Part shown: piece by piece, positions 35,280 through 46,517 of the stretch
How the letters are laid out: each line of letters opens with the position of its first letter
Position numbering within the stretch: position 1 is the first letter of the stretch
From: Paratinospora sagittata
Lineage: Eukaryota > Streptophyta > Magnoliopsida > Ranunculales > Menispermaceae
Length of the DNA: 64,000 nucleotides
Direction: 5' to 3'
NCBI GenBank assembly: GCA_035771175.1
Contig: CM069598.1
Span: 18,514,438 to 18,578,437, forward strand
Position numbers and translations under genes: made by a program
The notes under the pieces: model-generated
Told to the model about the DNA's origin: nothing
The model's database searches: none
Seen by the model: only the letters and a program-made list of their open reading frames with translations

Positions 35280-36487
35280 TCACTGAAGGTGCGGACAGGC
35301 ATTTCTTACATGGCCCTGCTGGCCGCAGTTGAAACAAGTAAGCCTGTGCTGCTGATTGTGTTGCTGGCCATGCTGATTGTTCTGCTGGGCTTGCTGATTG
35401 TGGTGTCGACCACCACCTCTGCCATTGTCGTTTCGACGGCCACCCCTTCCATAACGACCTCCGCGGCCATGATTACGAAAACCCTGATGGTTAGGGTTAG
35501 AAGGTTCAGCCGCAGGTGTTGTGGCCTCATTCTTCGAAATAGGGGCTGGGAGGGCTGGGTTTTGATTGTAGTAGGGTTTTCTCTTGTTGTCCTGCTGCGA
35601 GCCTTGTTGGGAAAACGTTGCAGGTCGTTTGCCCTTATTCATTCTCTGTTCCTGTAAGAACTTCTTTTGTTCAAAGCTCATGGCCTTGTCAACAACCTCC
35701 TTGTAAATCTTGAGATCCAAGATCGACAAGGCTTGTCGAATGTCATGGCGAAGGCCATTATAAAATTTCTCAGTCTTATCTCGCTCCGTTGAGATGGTGG
35801 AGAGAGAGTAGACGGATAATTCTTTGAATTTTTTAGCATATTCTCTGACAGTCATGGTGCCCTGGTATAACTTAGCGAATTCCTGGCGCTTCTGCTTCAT
35901 CACCGCGTTGGGAAAATACTCATCAATAAACATTGACTCAAATTGTTGCCAAGTCATATCTGCTATGTTGACCCTTGGGTCTTCTTTCACTGTCATCCAC
36001 CATGTGTTTGCCCCACCAACAAGTTGGTAGGTCGCTAGTGGAATTTTTCGAGTCTCATCGACTCCCATTGCATCAAGAGCCTTCTTTGACTCATCCAGCC
36101 ACTTTTGCACCTCATCAGCATCAATGGTGCCATCGAAAGTAAGAGGTTGTAGCCGCTTGTATTTAGTAATTTGATCGGTTTGACCTTCCGACCCAAATTT
36201 TGCAGGTGCTTGAACCGTGGCAACTTGACTGGTCGCGGTCTCACAAACAGCCGTTTGAACAGTGGCTTTGACGGCTTCAATAAATCAGGCGAAAAAGGTT
36301 TCCATGCTCGAAGGCACAGTAAAGGGTGCGGGTAGGGGTGGTATTGTCTGCCCAGATGGAGTGGTAGTGTCGGGTGTGGCCTGTGCTGTTGTCGGAGGCG
36401 ACGGTTCCTAAATATCAGGAAGTGCCTCAACTGCTGGACGAACAGTACATGGTCTTCCTCTCTTCCTTGTTTGTTTCTCACTGGCAA
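35280..36487 (-). pseudogene. Gag of the minus-strand gypsy element, two stops in the N-terminal part
   Basis: The main frame (36110 to 35280, 276 codons) has the retrotransposon Gag core (WWMTVKEDPRV, FIDEYFPNAV, GTMTVREYAKKFKEL), a Gly/Arg/Asn/Gln-rich linker and a CCHC knuckle (CFNCGQQGHVRNACP). Upstream, the same frame continues through a low-complexity Pro/Thr-rich region (EPSPPTTAQATPDTT) but is broken by TGA near 36283 (FFA*FIEAV) and TAG near 36408. The N-terminus RKRGRPCTVRP near 36470 lacks a clear ATG in this frame. It lies downstream of the 419-codon ORF with about 0.8 kb between them. Confidence 0.88.
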
Positions 36488-37310
36488 GTAGAAAATAAAA
36501 CCAAGATTAAGAAACTGTAGTCAAGTATAATGTTATAGTATGCTCAGCAATAATTTCGAGAGTACTGTAATATTAAAATCACCTATTTTTTTCTAAGTAT
36601 AGTGTAAAGTTTTTGTTGAGGAATCAAAGAATCTTATATAACTCGTATGTTTGGCAGGGTGTAAAAACAAGGTTAGAATGTTTATATAATAAGTACAAAA
36701 CTTTGCACGTATTTGAAATGATTTGGTTTTGGTCTTTGTGAACATACTTATATATTTCATTAAAAATCCATACGAGTCATAAGAATTCTAAGATTTGCCT
36801 CGGTAAATATCCTGATCTAACGTTCTATCGCAATCTTATGTATTCAAACTCTTACTCTTAGTCTTTTCGATTATTAGCCAAGTTCATGTGTCCCATACCA
36901 CATGACTTTGGTAATAAGGGTGTTAACCAAGTTATGTTGTATGAACACGGTCTCTAAAAACATTGGCTGAATAGAAGTTCACTAATAGTATTGTCTAAAT
37001 TTAGTCCCATACCGTGTAAACTTAGTGATAATATTAATAATGCAACTTTCTCATGTTTCTTTTCACACAAGGTCATGGGTTTTCTTATGTCACATACCAT
37101 TCCAAAGTTAGTGATACAAAAGAAAGAATGGTTGTAAGTCGGCCCACCAAAGATAGTATTTAAACAAAACATTTCATTCATGTATATAAAAGAAAAGTTT
37201 ACAATGCCAGTAATCAATTTTGATTTCCCTGCCTACTTCTGCTCCTTCTAGATCTCCTACTAGGTACAGAATGACTACTAACAGAAGGTTAAGAGTTTGC
37301 TCGCTCTGCT
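36488..37310 (-). other. Spacer between extra ORF and gag
   Basis: About 0.8 kb with no convincing frame. It is AT-rich and contains short imperfect repeats of CATACCACATGACTTTGGTAA-like sequence (36890-37110). Confidence 0.5.
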
Positions 37311-38570
37311 TCAGAGTTTTGCATGTGTTAATATATAATTTTGAGTAGCTCTCATTTCTGCCATATTCGATTCCATTGTATTTAACCTTTCAAAAAGGTT
37401 AGTCGATTGGTCCATTGGTGGTTGATGGCTCGATTGTCCCATAGGTGGAGGGTAGGCCATAGGCATTGGGGGAAAGTATTGGTTGTACGTGTGATTCACA
37501 GGTGAAAGGTAATTGTTTTGATTATACAGGGATCCCCTAACTGAAACCCATTGTATATCTAGATCTGTACGAGGTGAAAAATTTTGAAATAGTGGGCTCA
37601 TTGGGATATTTTGCCCTCCAAAATTTGGTGCCTCTCTGACGGAAATCTTGCGTCGACTTTTTCGAAGGTAACGTCCATGCTTGTCCCTCATTCTCTCTGT
37701 ATTTCCTATCGTTGTGTCGAATACTTCCTCGTCAGTTACTCCTCCCCTTGGAACATATATCTTGAAGATAGAAGATGTTGTAACTGGCTCAACGATTTGT
37801 GTCGAAGTCCCATCAAAAGTGTCGATGTTTACTTCGCGTAGCATCCTCATGATCAAGACTCCGTAACCAAGGAATTGCTTTCTCAAAGGGTTTTGAATCA
37901 CCCTCAACATTTGTTGGATGATGATGTGTGGTAGGGAGACCTTTATTCCCTTCTCTATGCAATATAGCACAAGGAGTTGGGCCCTTGACATAGTGCCATT
38001 AGGCCTCCTTTTTGGCAAGATGTTGCCGAACACGATCTTTCCAAGGCCGGCAAAAGATGGTTTAAGATAATTGTTTGGGAGGTTGGTGAACGTCGATTGA
38101 GTGTATGGCTCCTTGGTGAGGGAATTGAATAATTTTTCATTAGACTCCGCAATCTTTGTAATTGTCTGCGGTTCATGTGGATCAATAATTTTTTCCTCAA
38201 TCGGAATCTTCATAAGTCGAGCGATGATTTCGACGTTGATAGGAATTTTTATCCCCATAACTGTTGTCTCCAATACAGGGCTGATTCCCTCTTCTGGAAG
38301 TCCCACGTAATTCATGGCTTCGTAGAAGGATCTTACCAAGTTGTAAGAGACTTGGCCCTCAACCTTTGTTATGTTCAACCAACCCACAGTTGCGAGTTTG
38401 TTGTAAAGGATTGGGTGGAGGCGGAGATCTCTGTTGTCGATGCTCCTCATGGTCATAACCTCCCTTTTGGACAATTCCTTGAGTGGGAATTGGTTCCCTG
38501 CTAGTGGAAGTTGCTCCTTCACTTGAGGCCATTCTTTGCTGAAAGGAAAATAAATTTGTGAAAGACACAA
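37311..38570 (-). CDS. 419-codon sense ORF upstream of gag; resembles 'putative plant transposon protein'
   Basis: The frame is open from 38570, but that first codon is TTG; the first ATG is at 38456 (residue 39). Residues 50-125 (HPILYNKLATVGWL, LVRSFYEAMNYVG, MGIKIPINVEIIARLM) and 200-250 (QLLVLYCIEKGIKVSLPHII, LGYGVLIMRML) look like the domain annotated as 'putative plant transposon protein', found in plant retroelement accessory ORFs; this is recognition, not a search. A Pro/Asn/Tyr-rich stretch and a short heptad-like C-terminus (LFERLNTMESNMAEMRATQN) follow. Directly upstream is a pyrimidine tract ending TTTCAG, like a 3' splice site. An overlapping frame starts MASSEGATSTSREP near 38533, so a one-base frameshift may have cut off the original N-terminus. 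It has no stops, unlike gag and pol. Confidence 0.72.
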   Translation of the reverse strand: MCLSQIYFPFSKEWPQVKEQLPLAGNQFPLKELSKREVMTMRSIDNRDLRLHPILYNKLATVGWLNITKVEGQVSYNLVRSFYEAMNYVGLPEEGISPVLETTVMGIKIPINVEIIARLMKIPIEEKIIDPHEPQTITKIAESNEKLFNSLTKEPYTQSTFTNLPNNYLKPSFAGLGKIVFGNILPKRRPNGTMSRAQLLVLYCIEKGIKVSLPHIIIQQMLRVIQNPLRKQFLGYGVLIMRMLREVNIDTFDGTSTQIVEPVTTSSIFKIYVPRGGVTDEEVFDTTIGNTERMRDKHGRYLRKSRRKISVREAPNFGGQNIPMSPLFQNFSPRTDLDIQWVSVRGSLYNQNNYLSPVNHTYNQYFPPMPMAYPPPMGQSSHQPPMDQSTNLFERLNTMESNMAEMRATQNYILTHAKL

Positions 38571-38599
38571 AATATATTCCTAACATTTTTAAGATTTAT

Positions 38600-38676
38600 G
38601 CTTTGGCAGTTGGATAATATTTTATATTTTTCTCTTGATGTTTATGCCATCATGTAAGCAAAATTCTTCATTAGCA

Positions 38677-38738
<62 letters not shown>

Positions 38739-38891
38739 CATAACTGAATATATAGTTTTCATAAATCAACTATATATGATGTGAAATTTAAACTATATCT
38801 AAATCATATACAGTTTCCTTAGATATATATTTAATACAAATCTTAACTATATATATAATTCATATATATATAGTTCTATATATATCTAATA

Positions 38892-38956
<65 letters not shown>

Positions 38957-39435
38957 ATATATACTAAGGTATATAGATATATATATATATATTCAATCAT
39001 AACTATACATATAGTTTTTAATAAATCATGACTATACGTATATTTAAATCAAACTATATAAAAATCATATAGTTTTCTAGATATATATTTAATATAAATC
39101 TCAACTATATATAATTGACATATATATATAGTTCTAGAGATATATATATCTAATAAAATTTTTCATTATCAGCATGGTATATATATATCTCCTATATACA
39201 TAGATATATAGATATATATATATTTAATCATAACAATATATATAATTTTCATGAATCATAACTATATATATATTTATTTAAATCAAACTATATAAAAATC
39301 ATATAGTTTTCTAGATATATATTTAATACAAATCTTAACTATATATAATTCATATATATAGTTCTAAAGATATATATATCTAATAACATTTTTCTTCCCC
39401 TAAATTGGTGGACTTGAGCGGGTCGTGGACCGTAC
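38600..39435 (-). repeat. TA-rich leader with two long (TA)n tracts
   Basis: (TA)n runs occupy about 38682-38736 and 38894-38952. Between and after them are three diverged copies of an ATATAGTTTTC...AATCATAACTATA motif (around 38745, 39015 and 39240), period about 230-270 bp. No frame. It lies between the primer site and the extra ORF. Confidence 0.85.
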
Positions 39436-39447
39436 GCTCTGATACCA
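39436..39447 (-). promoter_or_regulatory. Primer-binding site of the minus-strand gypsy element
   Basis: The minus strand reads TGGTATCAGAGC, complementary to initiator-methionine tRNA, four bases from the LTR end at 39452. Confidence 0.93.
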
Positions 39448-39451
39448 TTAA

Positions 39452-40931
39452 ATGCCACACCCTGCCCGAATGCGCCTAAACTGGCGGTACACTCGCGGAC
39501 GGGGCGCGCATTTGGAACAATAACAATAGTAACAACAGAGTGCACAGCGGAAATATATGTCACACAGTACAAATCTGATTTCATTTAATTCAGAATATTT
39601 TTGTACATAAAATGGTCAAGGGAACAGACTCCCAAAAATCCCCAATGAATAACACAAAGGGTACAAAATGTGGTCCCCATAACCTGCACCCAGTCCACCC
39701 TAATTTCCTGTGAAAGATTGGATAATAATGGAGTGAGCTTAACGCGCTCAGTGGGTAAATAGTTCGTGAGTATAACAATTAATAAAGCATACTTCATTAT
39801 CAAATATCTTAAATACACATGTGAGCATCATAATCAATCAATATATATGTATGCATGACACCGTCTCGTAATGGTTTGATGAACGTACATCGCCTGAGTT
39901 CACGTACAGGTGTCCTTCCCCGGGCGTAGCCAGGTTCTCACTGTACGTCCCTCCTCAGGAACGATGCTTTGGATTCACGTACTGATGTCCCTCCCCGGGT
40001 GTAGCCGGGTTCTCATGTACGTCCCTCTCTAGAGAAATGTAATGAATAGCGAGCAATGCTCCTAACTATTCTATGAGTCATAAACCATATACGTCCCTAG
40101 GTGGTGATATGTATGATGTCAATGCATGAACTGGTCTAGTCTACTACCCTGGTCTTTTCTTGACATTTAGACTGACTTTGGCAACGTCTGGTGATCCTTA
40201 TCAGGGTCGGTATCACGACGTGCAAGGTTAGGACATTCAATATTACATGTATAAGCTGATAGGTGAGACACAAGGTCTGCTTAAATAACTAATCGCCTAG
40301 AGCAGCCCGCTGCCTCCCGTTCACTATTTAAAGTTATTGAGGACAAGACCGAGTCTAGTTGAGTCAGATTGACTACAAATCCGAGATTATAACAGTATAA
40401 TACGTGAATTCCAAGTGTACAGGCATAAGTGCGGCAGTATAAACATTATATGACATAATGCAGTGTAAATGAACAGTAGACATAATAATAATTGAATGTA
40501 AACTTTAATAAAAGTTATAAAACACGCAAACCTATGTTTCGTTCCCCACCTTCAGATAAGAACTTTTTCTTTTCAGATCTGGCGCTTTCCTCCGGACAGA
40601 ACTTCGTCGTACTACACTGAGAGTCTCGAACAGAGAGTCTCAAAAGACTAAAAACTCAAAATGAGTGAAAAGATGAGGAAAAATCACAATTTGGAGTGAA
40701 TTTGGTGTGAAAAATGAAGAGGGGAGGGTTGGTTTATATAGAGTTTTTGGCGCTTGGAAGTCCAGACGGGCTGCCTGGACTTCCGGGCACGTGCCTGGAC
40801 TTCCAGGCATGTGTCATGTGCCATGTGTCTGGACTTCCAGGCATGTGCTTTATCCTAAAAAAATTATTATTATTTTTATTTTTATTTTTATTTTTATTTT
40901 TATTTTTTTTTGTGAAATACAGGGTATTACA
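39452..40931 (-). repeat. 5' LTR of the minus-strand gypsy element (1480 bp)
   Basis: Read on the minus strand it starts TGTAATACCCTGTATTTCAC and ends GGGTGTGGCA. A TATA box (TATATAAA, plus-strand 40733-40740) lies downstream of four near-palindromic GCCTGGACTTCCAGGC units (40750-40850) in U3. It differs from the 3' LTR by a 40-bp deletion near 40262, a longer (TTTTTA)n tract and scattered substitutions. Confidence 0.93.
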
Positions 40932-40936
40932 AGAAT

Positions 40937-41491
40937 ATATATTTTTTTGTCTCTTACTCTTTCCATCATAGAGAAAGGACAAACATAATTGATATTGGTT
41001 AGTGGAGTTGGAAGCACGATGATGACATCGAAAGAAGTCAAAGAAACTTTCAACGAAATGAAAAAAGGTAACTTGTTATTTAGAATAAAATATTAAAAGA
41101 AAAAGATAACGCGTTATTGATAGAATAAAATATTAAAAGGAAAAGATAACGCGTTATAACAATTATATTACTTTATTTTGAATACAAGTTTTATGTTAGT
41201 CACTTTATGAGTTGTGACGTGAGCCACACTTCGGCCAACAGATCTATTTATTTGTATATCTATATCTATAAATATAGATATGATACCTTGAAAGTTGAGG
41301 GTGAAATACCTTCTTTGTTATATGTTGAAATATTAAATTTTATATTCTACATTGTTAATTAATAAGCGGTAATTTTGTCATGATAAACTAACCCGTAACA
41401 TCAACCATACCTCATCCATCAGTTTTTAAACCGCAATTAGATAACTATTAAATATCGATCCATTAAAAGGATATGAGATTAGTTGGGTTAC
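40937..41491. other. Probable continuation of the copia 5' LTR, then unassigned AT-rich DNA
   Basis: Sequence resumes after the AGAAT duplication. The first part should be copia LTR, but I could not find its U3 end. A direct duplication of about 40 bp (AGAATAAAATATTAAAAG...GATAACGCG) sits at 41075-41153. No gene seen. Confidence 0.4.
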
Positions 41492-41816
41492 AATTTTTTT
41501 TTTCATTTTTATGTCAAAGAAGAATTTTATATAACAACAAAGGACGGAAAGGAGTCTATAGGGACAACTCCAGAACTACAACTATCTCAACTACATGGTG
41601 CACCCGATACTAGTTCCTTCCATGCAAGAGCGTGGGCAAATGAATTGATCGATCTCCCAACGTGTTAGAATAAAACTCTTTTATCCTGTGACCTCAAACA
41701 ACTTCAGATATCCTCCACGATTGGTTTTGATTGAGCTAAACTTCCTTTCTTGTGTAACAGCTCCCGAACAACCAACAGTAAATTCGTGTAAAGAATCAAT
41801 GTATTCCAATTATAAG
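41492..41816 (-). pseudogene. LINE RNase H fragment, 3' part with poly(A)
   Basis: On the minus strand this continues the RNase H domain from 47131: removing 41817-47130 with one ATAAG copy keeps the frame, and the sequence then reads SLAQSKPIVEDI, a stop, and, after another stop, HVGRSINSFAHALAWKEL, the usual end of a plant LINE RNase H (H-V-x-R-x-x-N-x-x-A-H-x-L-A). A plus-strand poly(T) at about 41493-41502 is the inserted poly(A) tail. It is a dead 3' end of an L1-type LINE or a related retroposed RNase H gene. Confidence 0.72.
41812..41816. repeat. Target duplication ATAAG, left copy
   Basis: ATAAG here and at 47131-47135 bounds the small LTR element. Confidence 0.9.
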
Positions 41817-42017
41817 TGTTAACCATAGTTAATAAATTTAGTTTACTGTAATTAATTATGTGGCTAGTTAGTTATCTTAGGTTTTTACTCTATATAATGA
41901 GCTAGTTGTAAATCTCTTTAGTATGAAATAACAATGTAGTCTTTTAGTTGCTTGTGTCTTTTCTTTCTTCTTTACTTCTTTCTTTTTATTTCTCTGTTTT
42001 CAATTCAATTTCTAGCA

Positions 42018-42029
42018 TGGTATCAAAGC
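42018..42029 (+). promoter_or_regulatory. Primer-binding site of the small LTR element
   Basis: TGGTATCAAAGC directly after the LTR end, one base from the tRNA-iMet complement. Confidence 0.85.
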
Positions 42030-42751
42030 CTCTTGGCTCCTGTAGCTTCTCTGGTCTCTCTTTCGATTCCGAGTTGAAGAAATGGAAAAAGTAATTCAAG
42101 TGATCGATAAAGATAAAGCTCTCATTCCTCCATTAATGGCGTGATTACTTCTTGTGACCCTAATCTTCTTTTCTTTATCTTCTCAATCTCTTATTTCTTC
42201 TTCTTCAAAATGTCAAAAGAAAAACCAAGAAATTTGAGATCGGAGAGATCAATAACTCATATCACGCATCCATGGTGATCTCGTCTACTCCATCCACTCA
42301 TCATCTTCCTCTCAAATCCACTTCTTTGAAATTCCGATTTGATGTTCGATCATTCCATTTTTGCAAGAAACAACAAAAAAAAGGGGACATCAAAATCTCG
42401 CAACAAAAAAATGTCTAGGTATACCTCTCTCTTGATCTTCTTATTATTCTAATCATAATTTCTGCAAACCCCCAAGATTATGTTTTGTATTGCATCTTCT
42501 TCTTCTCATTAAAATTTAGGCACAAACATTTTCATTAGATTATCTCATACCCTCTTCAAAAATCACTCAAAATGCCTTCTCATCAGTTTTTTATTTTTAT
42601 TTTCTTGTGATCCCTCAAATCCTCTTCAAAATCAATTAATCAAGTTTCTCTTATTCTTTTCAAATTCCTCTTATTTTTTGCTAGATCTTTAACCATCTTC
42701 AAACCACTTGCCCTTCACGTTCTCCTTATTTCCCTTTTCCTTCATTGCTGG

Positions 42752-45700
42752 TGAACGCCCGATATGTACGAGTCAAACTTATATGTTGACTTATACATAA
42801 GGTCAGGCATATTTATACGCGTATACGTGTGTACATGAACTTAAAATGATGAAAATACAAGTATGATAGGATTATTGATACACTAGGATCATAGTTGTGT
42901 CATAAAATGTCTCATACTTAGTAAGAAAATCAACTAGATTTCAAGGAACGCGCTCCTGTGGTGAATTCCCTTGAGCTCTATTTTTCAGACTTTCTTAAGG
43001 AACGCCCTCCTTTCGGAGAAACGCGCTCCTTACTTAAAAGAGCGTGCTCCTCATGGAAAAATAGAAAATAAAATAAAATAAAATAATTTATGGGTAGGAA
43101 AGGAACGCGCTCCTTTGTGTCGCTGACAGTTTTTTTTTAATAGGTCGGTGTGGCAGTTTACAAGTGTCAAAACGCCAAAACTCGAGTTTTATGGCTCATT
43201 TGCACCAAAACGAGATGGGAGAAAACTGAGAAAAGAGAGAGGAAGATGGAAAACTCAATCCAAGGTAAGAATTCATGATTTTTTATTTAAAATTTTAGAT
43301 TTTTGTTCCTCTTTCCAAGTTGCGCAACATATATGAAATTGGTGTGATTTCAATGGATAGATTGAGAGCTTGGGAAAGAGGGTTTAAGCTGGAAATTGAT
43401 TGAATTGTTTGAGGAAACTTTGGGTAAGTAGTTCCTTGTTGAATTGTGATCACTTTGATGGTTAAATTTTAGATTTTCCATGGTTGAACATATAGTTTCT
43501 TCAAACCAGTTGTGCTGGAACAACAATGGGTTTGAGAGCATGTTCAATGATGATTTAGATGTGTTCTTGATGTGTTTTATGAATGGAAGTTGATTGGGAT
43601 GTATTGGCAATGTTGAATTGCAGAAAAATTGGGAGATAATTGATGAAATTATGAATTTGGACAGCACATCAATGGAGGTGCTTATGCTGTAAAATGTTCA
43701 ATTGAGCAATTCTCGCTAAGTATGTGTGTGAAGGAAGTGCATTGGACTTGGCTAGATTAGCAAAACATTGTGAGTGTTTCTATTGTGGTTTTATATATGG
43801 CATTGTATTATATAAATTCTATTTTTATGAAATTGAAGCATACATGATTGCTACATTTTGCATTATTACTTGAATGCATTAAACTCTTTGATTTGAATAT
43901 GGAATATACTTAGACTTACTTGATGTAAGGAAAGTATAGGATCAATTTCATTGAGGAAAATTTGTAGACTAGATCTTGGAATAATCGAGAGGATGGTTTG
44001 ATAAATCGAATTCTCCCTGTAAATGCATAATGAGGATATAGATTCGCTTACATTCCTGAGCGTGAAGATTTATCTTTATGTGTTGTATGATATGTATAGA
44101 GTAGCAAAAAATGTATTTGTATCATGTATTGATATTTACATTTGAATTGCATATTGAGTTTACAATGATGTTTACAATGTCATGTTTTCTTTATTGATGC
44201 ATATATAATGTAATTACTAGATTACTCACTGAGCTTATTGTAGTTTACCCCACTCCTTATTTATTACAAGTGCAAATTACAAAGGCAACAGCAAGGCTCC
44301 AGAGGGTTGATTGAGCTTGTCTGTCTCCTGATGTAAGTTTGGTGTTGAGGAAGTTGGTTTTATATCACTTAATTTTGAATATGTATAAATATATAACACT
44401 AAACTATGTTTATAATGGTTAGTGAGTTGTATTAATGACAAGGATACATGTGAATGGTATTACATGATGTACGTGAGATTATAATCATGGTACCATGTAT
44501 ATAGTGATGTATATTTTGGAGACTTGATTTCAATATATAAGTCTTGTGAGAAAAAAAGAAAAATATATGTTGTATATGGGATTTGGATTTGATATATATA
44601 CATGTTATGTGAGCTTTAAATCTTGAGATATGTGTTTTGTTGCGTGCAAACCGCAAGTGAATGGTTGCCAAGTTATAATATATTCTGATGAGAAATCGGG
44701 TATCGTCCTCAAGGATATCTACTACACTATCTATTATGTTTTAACCCTAATTTTATCTAGAAAATCAAAATAAAATAATTGAATGATTAAGACAAAAATT
44801 AAACTAATTAATTGATAACAAAAAAAACGCAATGTAAATCAATAAAGAATATACTAGAGGTTCAATGTCACCTCGCTCTCAACTATGTCTTGATATATGT
44901 ATTATTATTAAATCAATTCTCTAGCTTATAAGTCGGAATTCCTAACGTTTCTAATTTCTCTTTTGAAGCAGAACTAATGCATATTATCGTTGTGTTGATT
45001 TAACTCTTTCGATGGAAATCAAACACAACGATAATTCATTAAGATCTGTGATTTCCTTCTAATAACTTCAAAGGTTCTCGATCTCCTTTTGACTCTCACG
45101 ATAGCCTAGGTTATACTCTCCAGGTTCCAACTCAAGGTACCCTCTTTTGGAGCATCTACCTCGAATCTAGAATCGGTCAATCCTTAATTAGGGGATCGAA
45201 AGCTTTATGCTCAGAAAAACATAAATAAACTAAAAGAATTCATTGATAATAATTAAATAATAAAAGCCAAGACGTAATCTCGAGTTTGGATCAATCTACA
45301 CCTCTAGAAAGAGGTTTAGTTCATAGCTAAACAATTAAAAACGTAAAATATAAGTTCAAACATGAATCTTAAGAAAGAAAAGTAAACTAGAATCAATATG
45401 GAATGAATGATCCTCAATGTGAATATCATCCTCCAACTCATTCCAGTCGTTCTCCTCTTGTTCTCAATGTCTCTATATTCCAATCCGTTTTTCTCGAAAA
45501 ACCCTAAAAAGTGATATATAATATGCCTTCCTTTAGTCGTCCGAGAAATTAGAGAATCCTCAAAATTCCCCAAAAGTTGCTAAAACGCAACTTACAAACT
45601 TGCGTTGCGTCGCTCCGTCAATTGTCTTCCAGCGCCTCGGGCGGTGCCCAGAGCCACTTCTTTTCTCTAATTCCAGCATAGCGAGCTGTGCCGTGGCGCC

Positions 45701-46290
45701 CAGAACCTACACTGTTGCGTGATTTTGTAGACTTAGCCGAATTTCCACTCCTTTTTGCCTTCCTTCTTGTGGACTTAACCAATTTTCTTCTACTTCTTCA
45801 CTTAGGTTCTTCAAGAAACATCATCTAGGCTTTTCATATGTTGTGTCCATCATTCACGCTCACTTCCACACATCTAAATACCTACAAAACAAATTAAAAC
45901 AAGTAATTAACACACTAAAAACGTAAATTGATCCAACATATAAATTAACAAACCGAAATAATGCTTAAAAGCCAACTAATTCCTAAACTATCAAATGCAT
46001 CAAAACTAGCATAAACACATTAAACTAACGTATAAAATGTCCTAAAACACACCTAAAACATACTCTAAAACCTATCTAAATATGTAACTATTATTTTTGG
46101 ATGTGATTTGATGAGATTATCAGGTGTATGTGAAACCTCATATTTATGGGGAGGTTCTGCCAAAAGTTTTAGTGAATTTTGAGTGTATTTCTTTCAAGAA
46201 AAGACTAACAAAGTATTATATACATCTAGGTACGGCGTATAAGGTATTTTGTGTCGGTCATGATGTCACTCTGCGGAGGGGGTCGTGACA
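42752..46290 (+). mobile_element. Solo LTR of the TGTCACGACCCCC family, itself carrying an insertion
   Basis: It runs from TGAACGCCCGATATG to GGGGGTCGTGACA and is flanked by GCTGG (42747-42751) and GTTGG (46291-46295), one transition apart. Without the inner insertion (44635-46100) it is about 2.07 kb. Its central and 3' parts match the minus-strand element at 20969-22054, and a segment around 43770-43810 (TTTTATATATGGCATTGTA) matches the solo LTR at 26736. An interrupted GGAACGCGCTCCTT motif repeats in U3 (42945-43110). No internal coding region. Confidence 0.8.
44635..46100. mobile_element. Unclassified 1.47-kb insertion inside the solo LTR
   Basis: Comparison with the related LTR at 20969-22054 shows a block absent there. 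It is bounded by ATGTG on both sides (44630-44634 and 46101-46105). It begins TTTTGTTGCGTGCAAACCGC and contains AAATCGGGTATCGTCCTCAAGG, a phrase I know from many plant repeats but cannot assign to a class. It lacks obvious terminal inverted repeats, primer site or ORF. Confidence 0.65.
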
Positions 46291-46432
46291 GTTGGAAGAA
46301 AGCCCTTCATCTAATTTCTCTCTACTCTTCTCATTCTTCTTCTTTTTCTTCTTATCTTTTCTCTCAAATTTCTGCAACAGATCTCCCTTCTTTAATTTAT
46401 TTCCTCCGAAAATTTTCCAAAGATTTAAAAAT

Positions 46433-46441
46433 AAATAAATA

Positions 46442-46516
<75 letters not shown>
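46433..46516 (+). repeat. (AAT)n microsatellite
   Basis: About 25 AAT units, preceded by an AAATA-rich stretch, inside the small LTR element. Confidence 0.95.

Positions 46517-46517
<1 letters not shown>

Larger units (their letters stand above)
29649..40931 (-). mobile_element. Chromovirus-like Ty3/gypsy element with extra sense ORFs (11.3 kb)
   Basis: LTRs at 29649-31132 and 39452-40931, a perfect AGAAT target duplication and a tRNA-iMet primer site at 39436-39447 define it. On the minus strand the order is 5' LTR, primer site, TA-rich leader, 419-codon ORF, gag, pol, 162-codon ORF, polypurine tract, 3' LTR. The leader region of about 2.9 kb is far larger than in the Tekay-like element at 2481 (about 0.14 kb). 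Gag and pol carry about ten stop codons, so it is probably no longer autonomous. Confidence 0.95.

Noticed and set aside
38682..38952. (TA)n tracts as an origin or matrix attachment site
   Set aside because: Nothing beyond base composition supports it; simple microsatellites in a leader region.
40714..40988. Overlapping 85- and 93-codon frames in the gypsy LTR
   Set aside because: Poly-Phe/Leu frames from a (TTTTTA)n tract in the LTR.
41483..41668. 61-codon plus-strand frame
   Set aside because: It is the antisense of the LINE RNase H 3' end.
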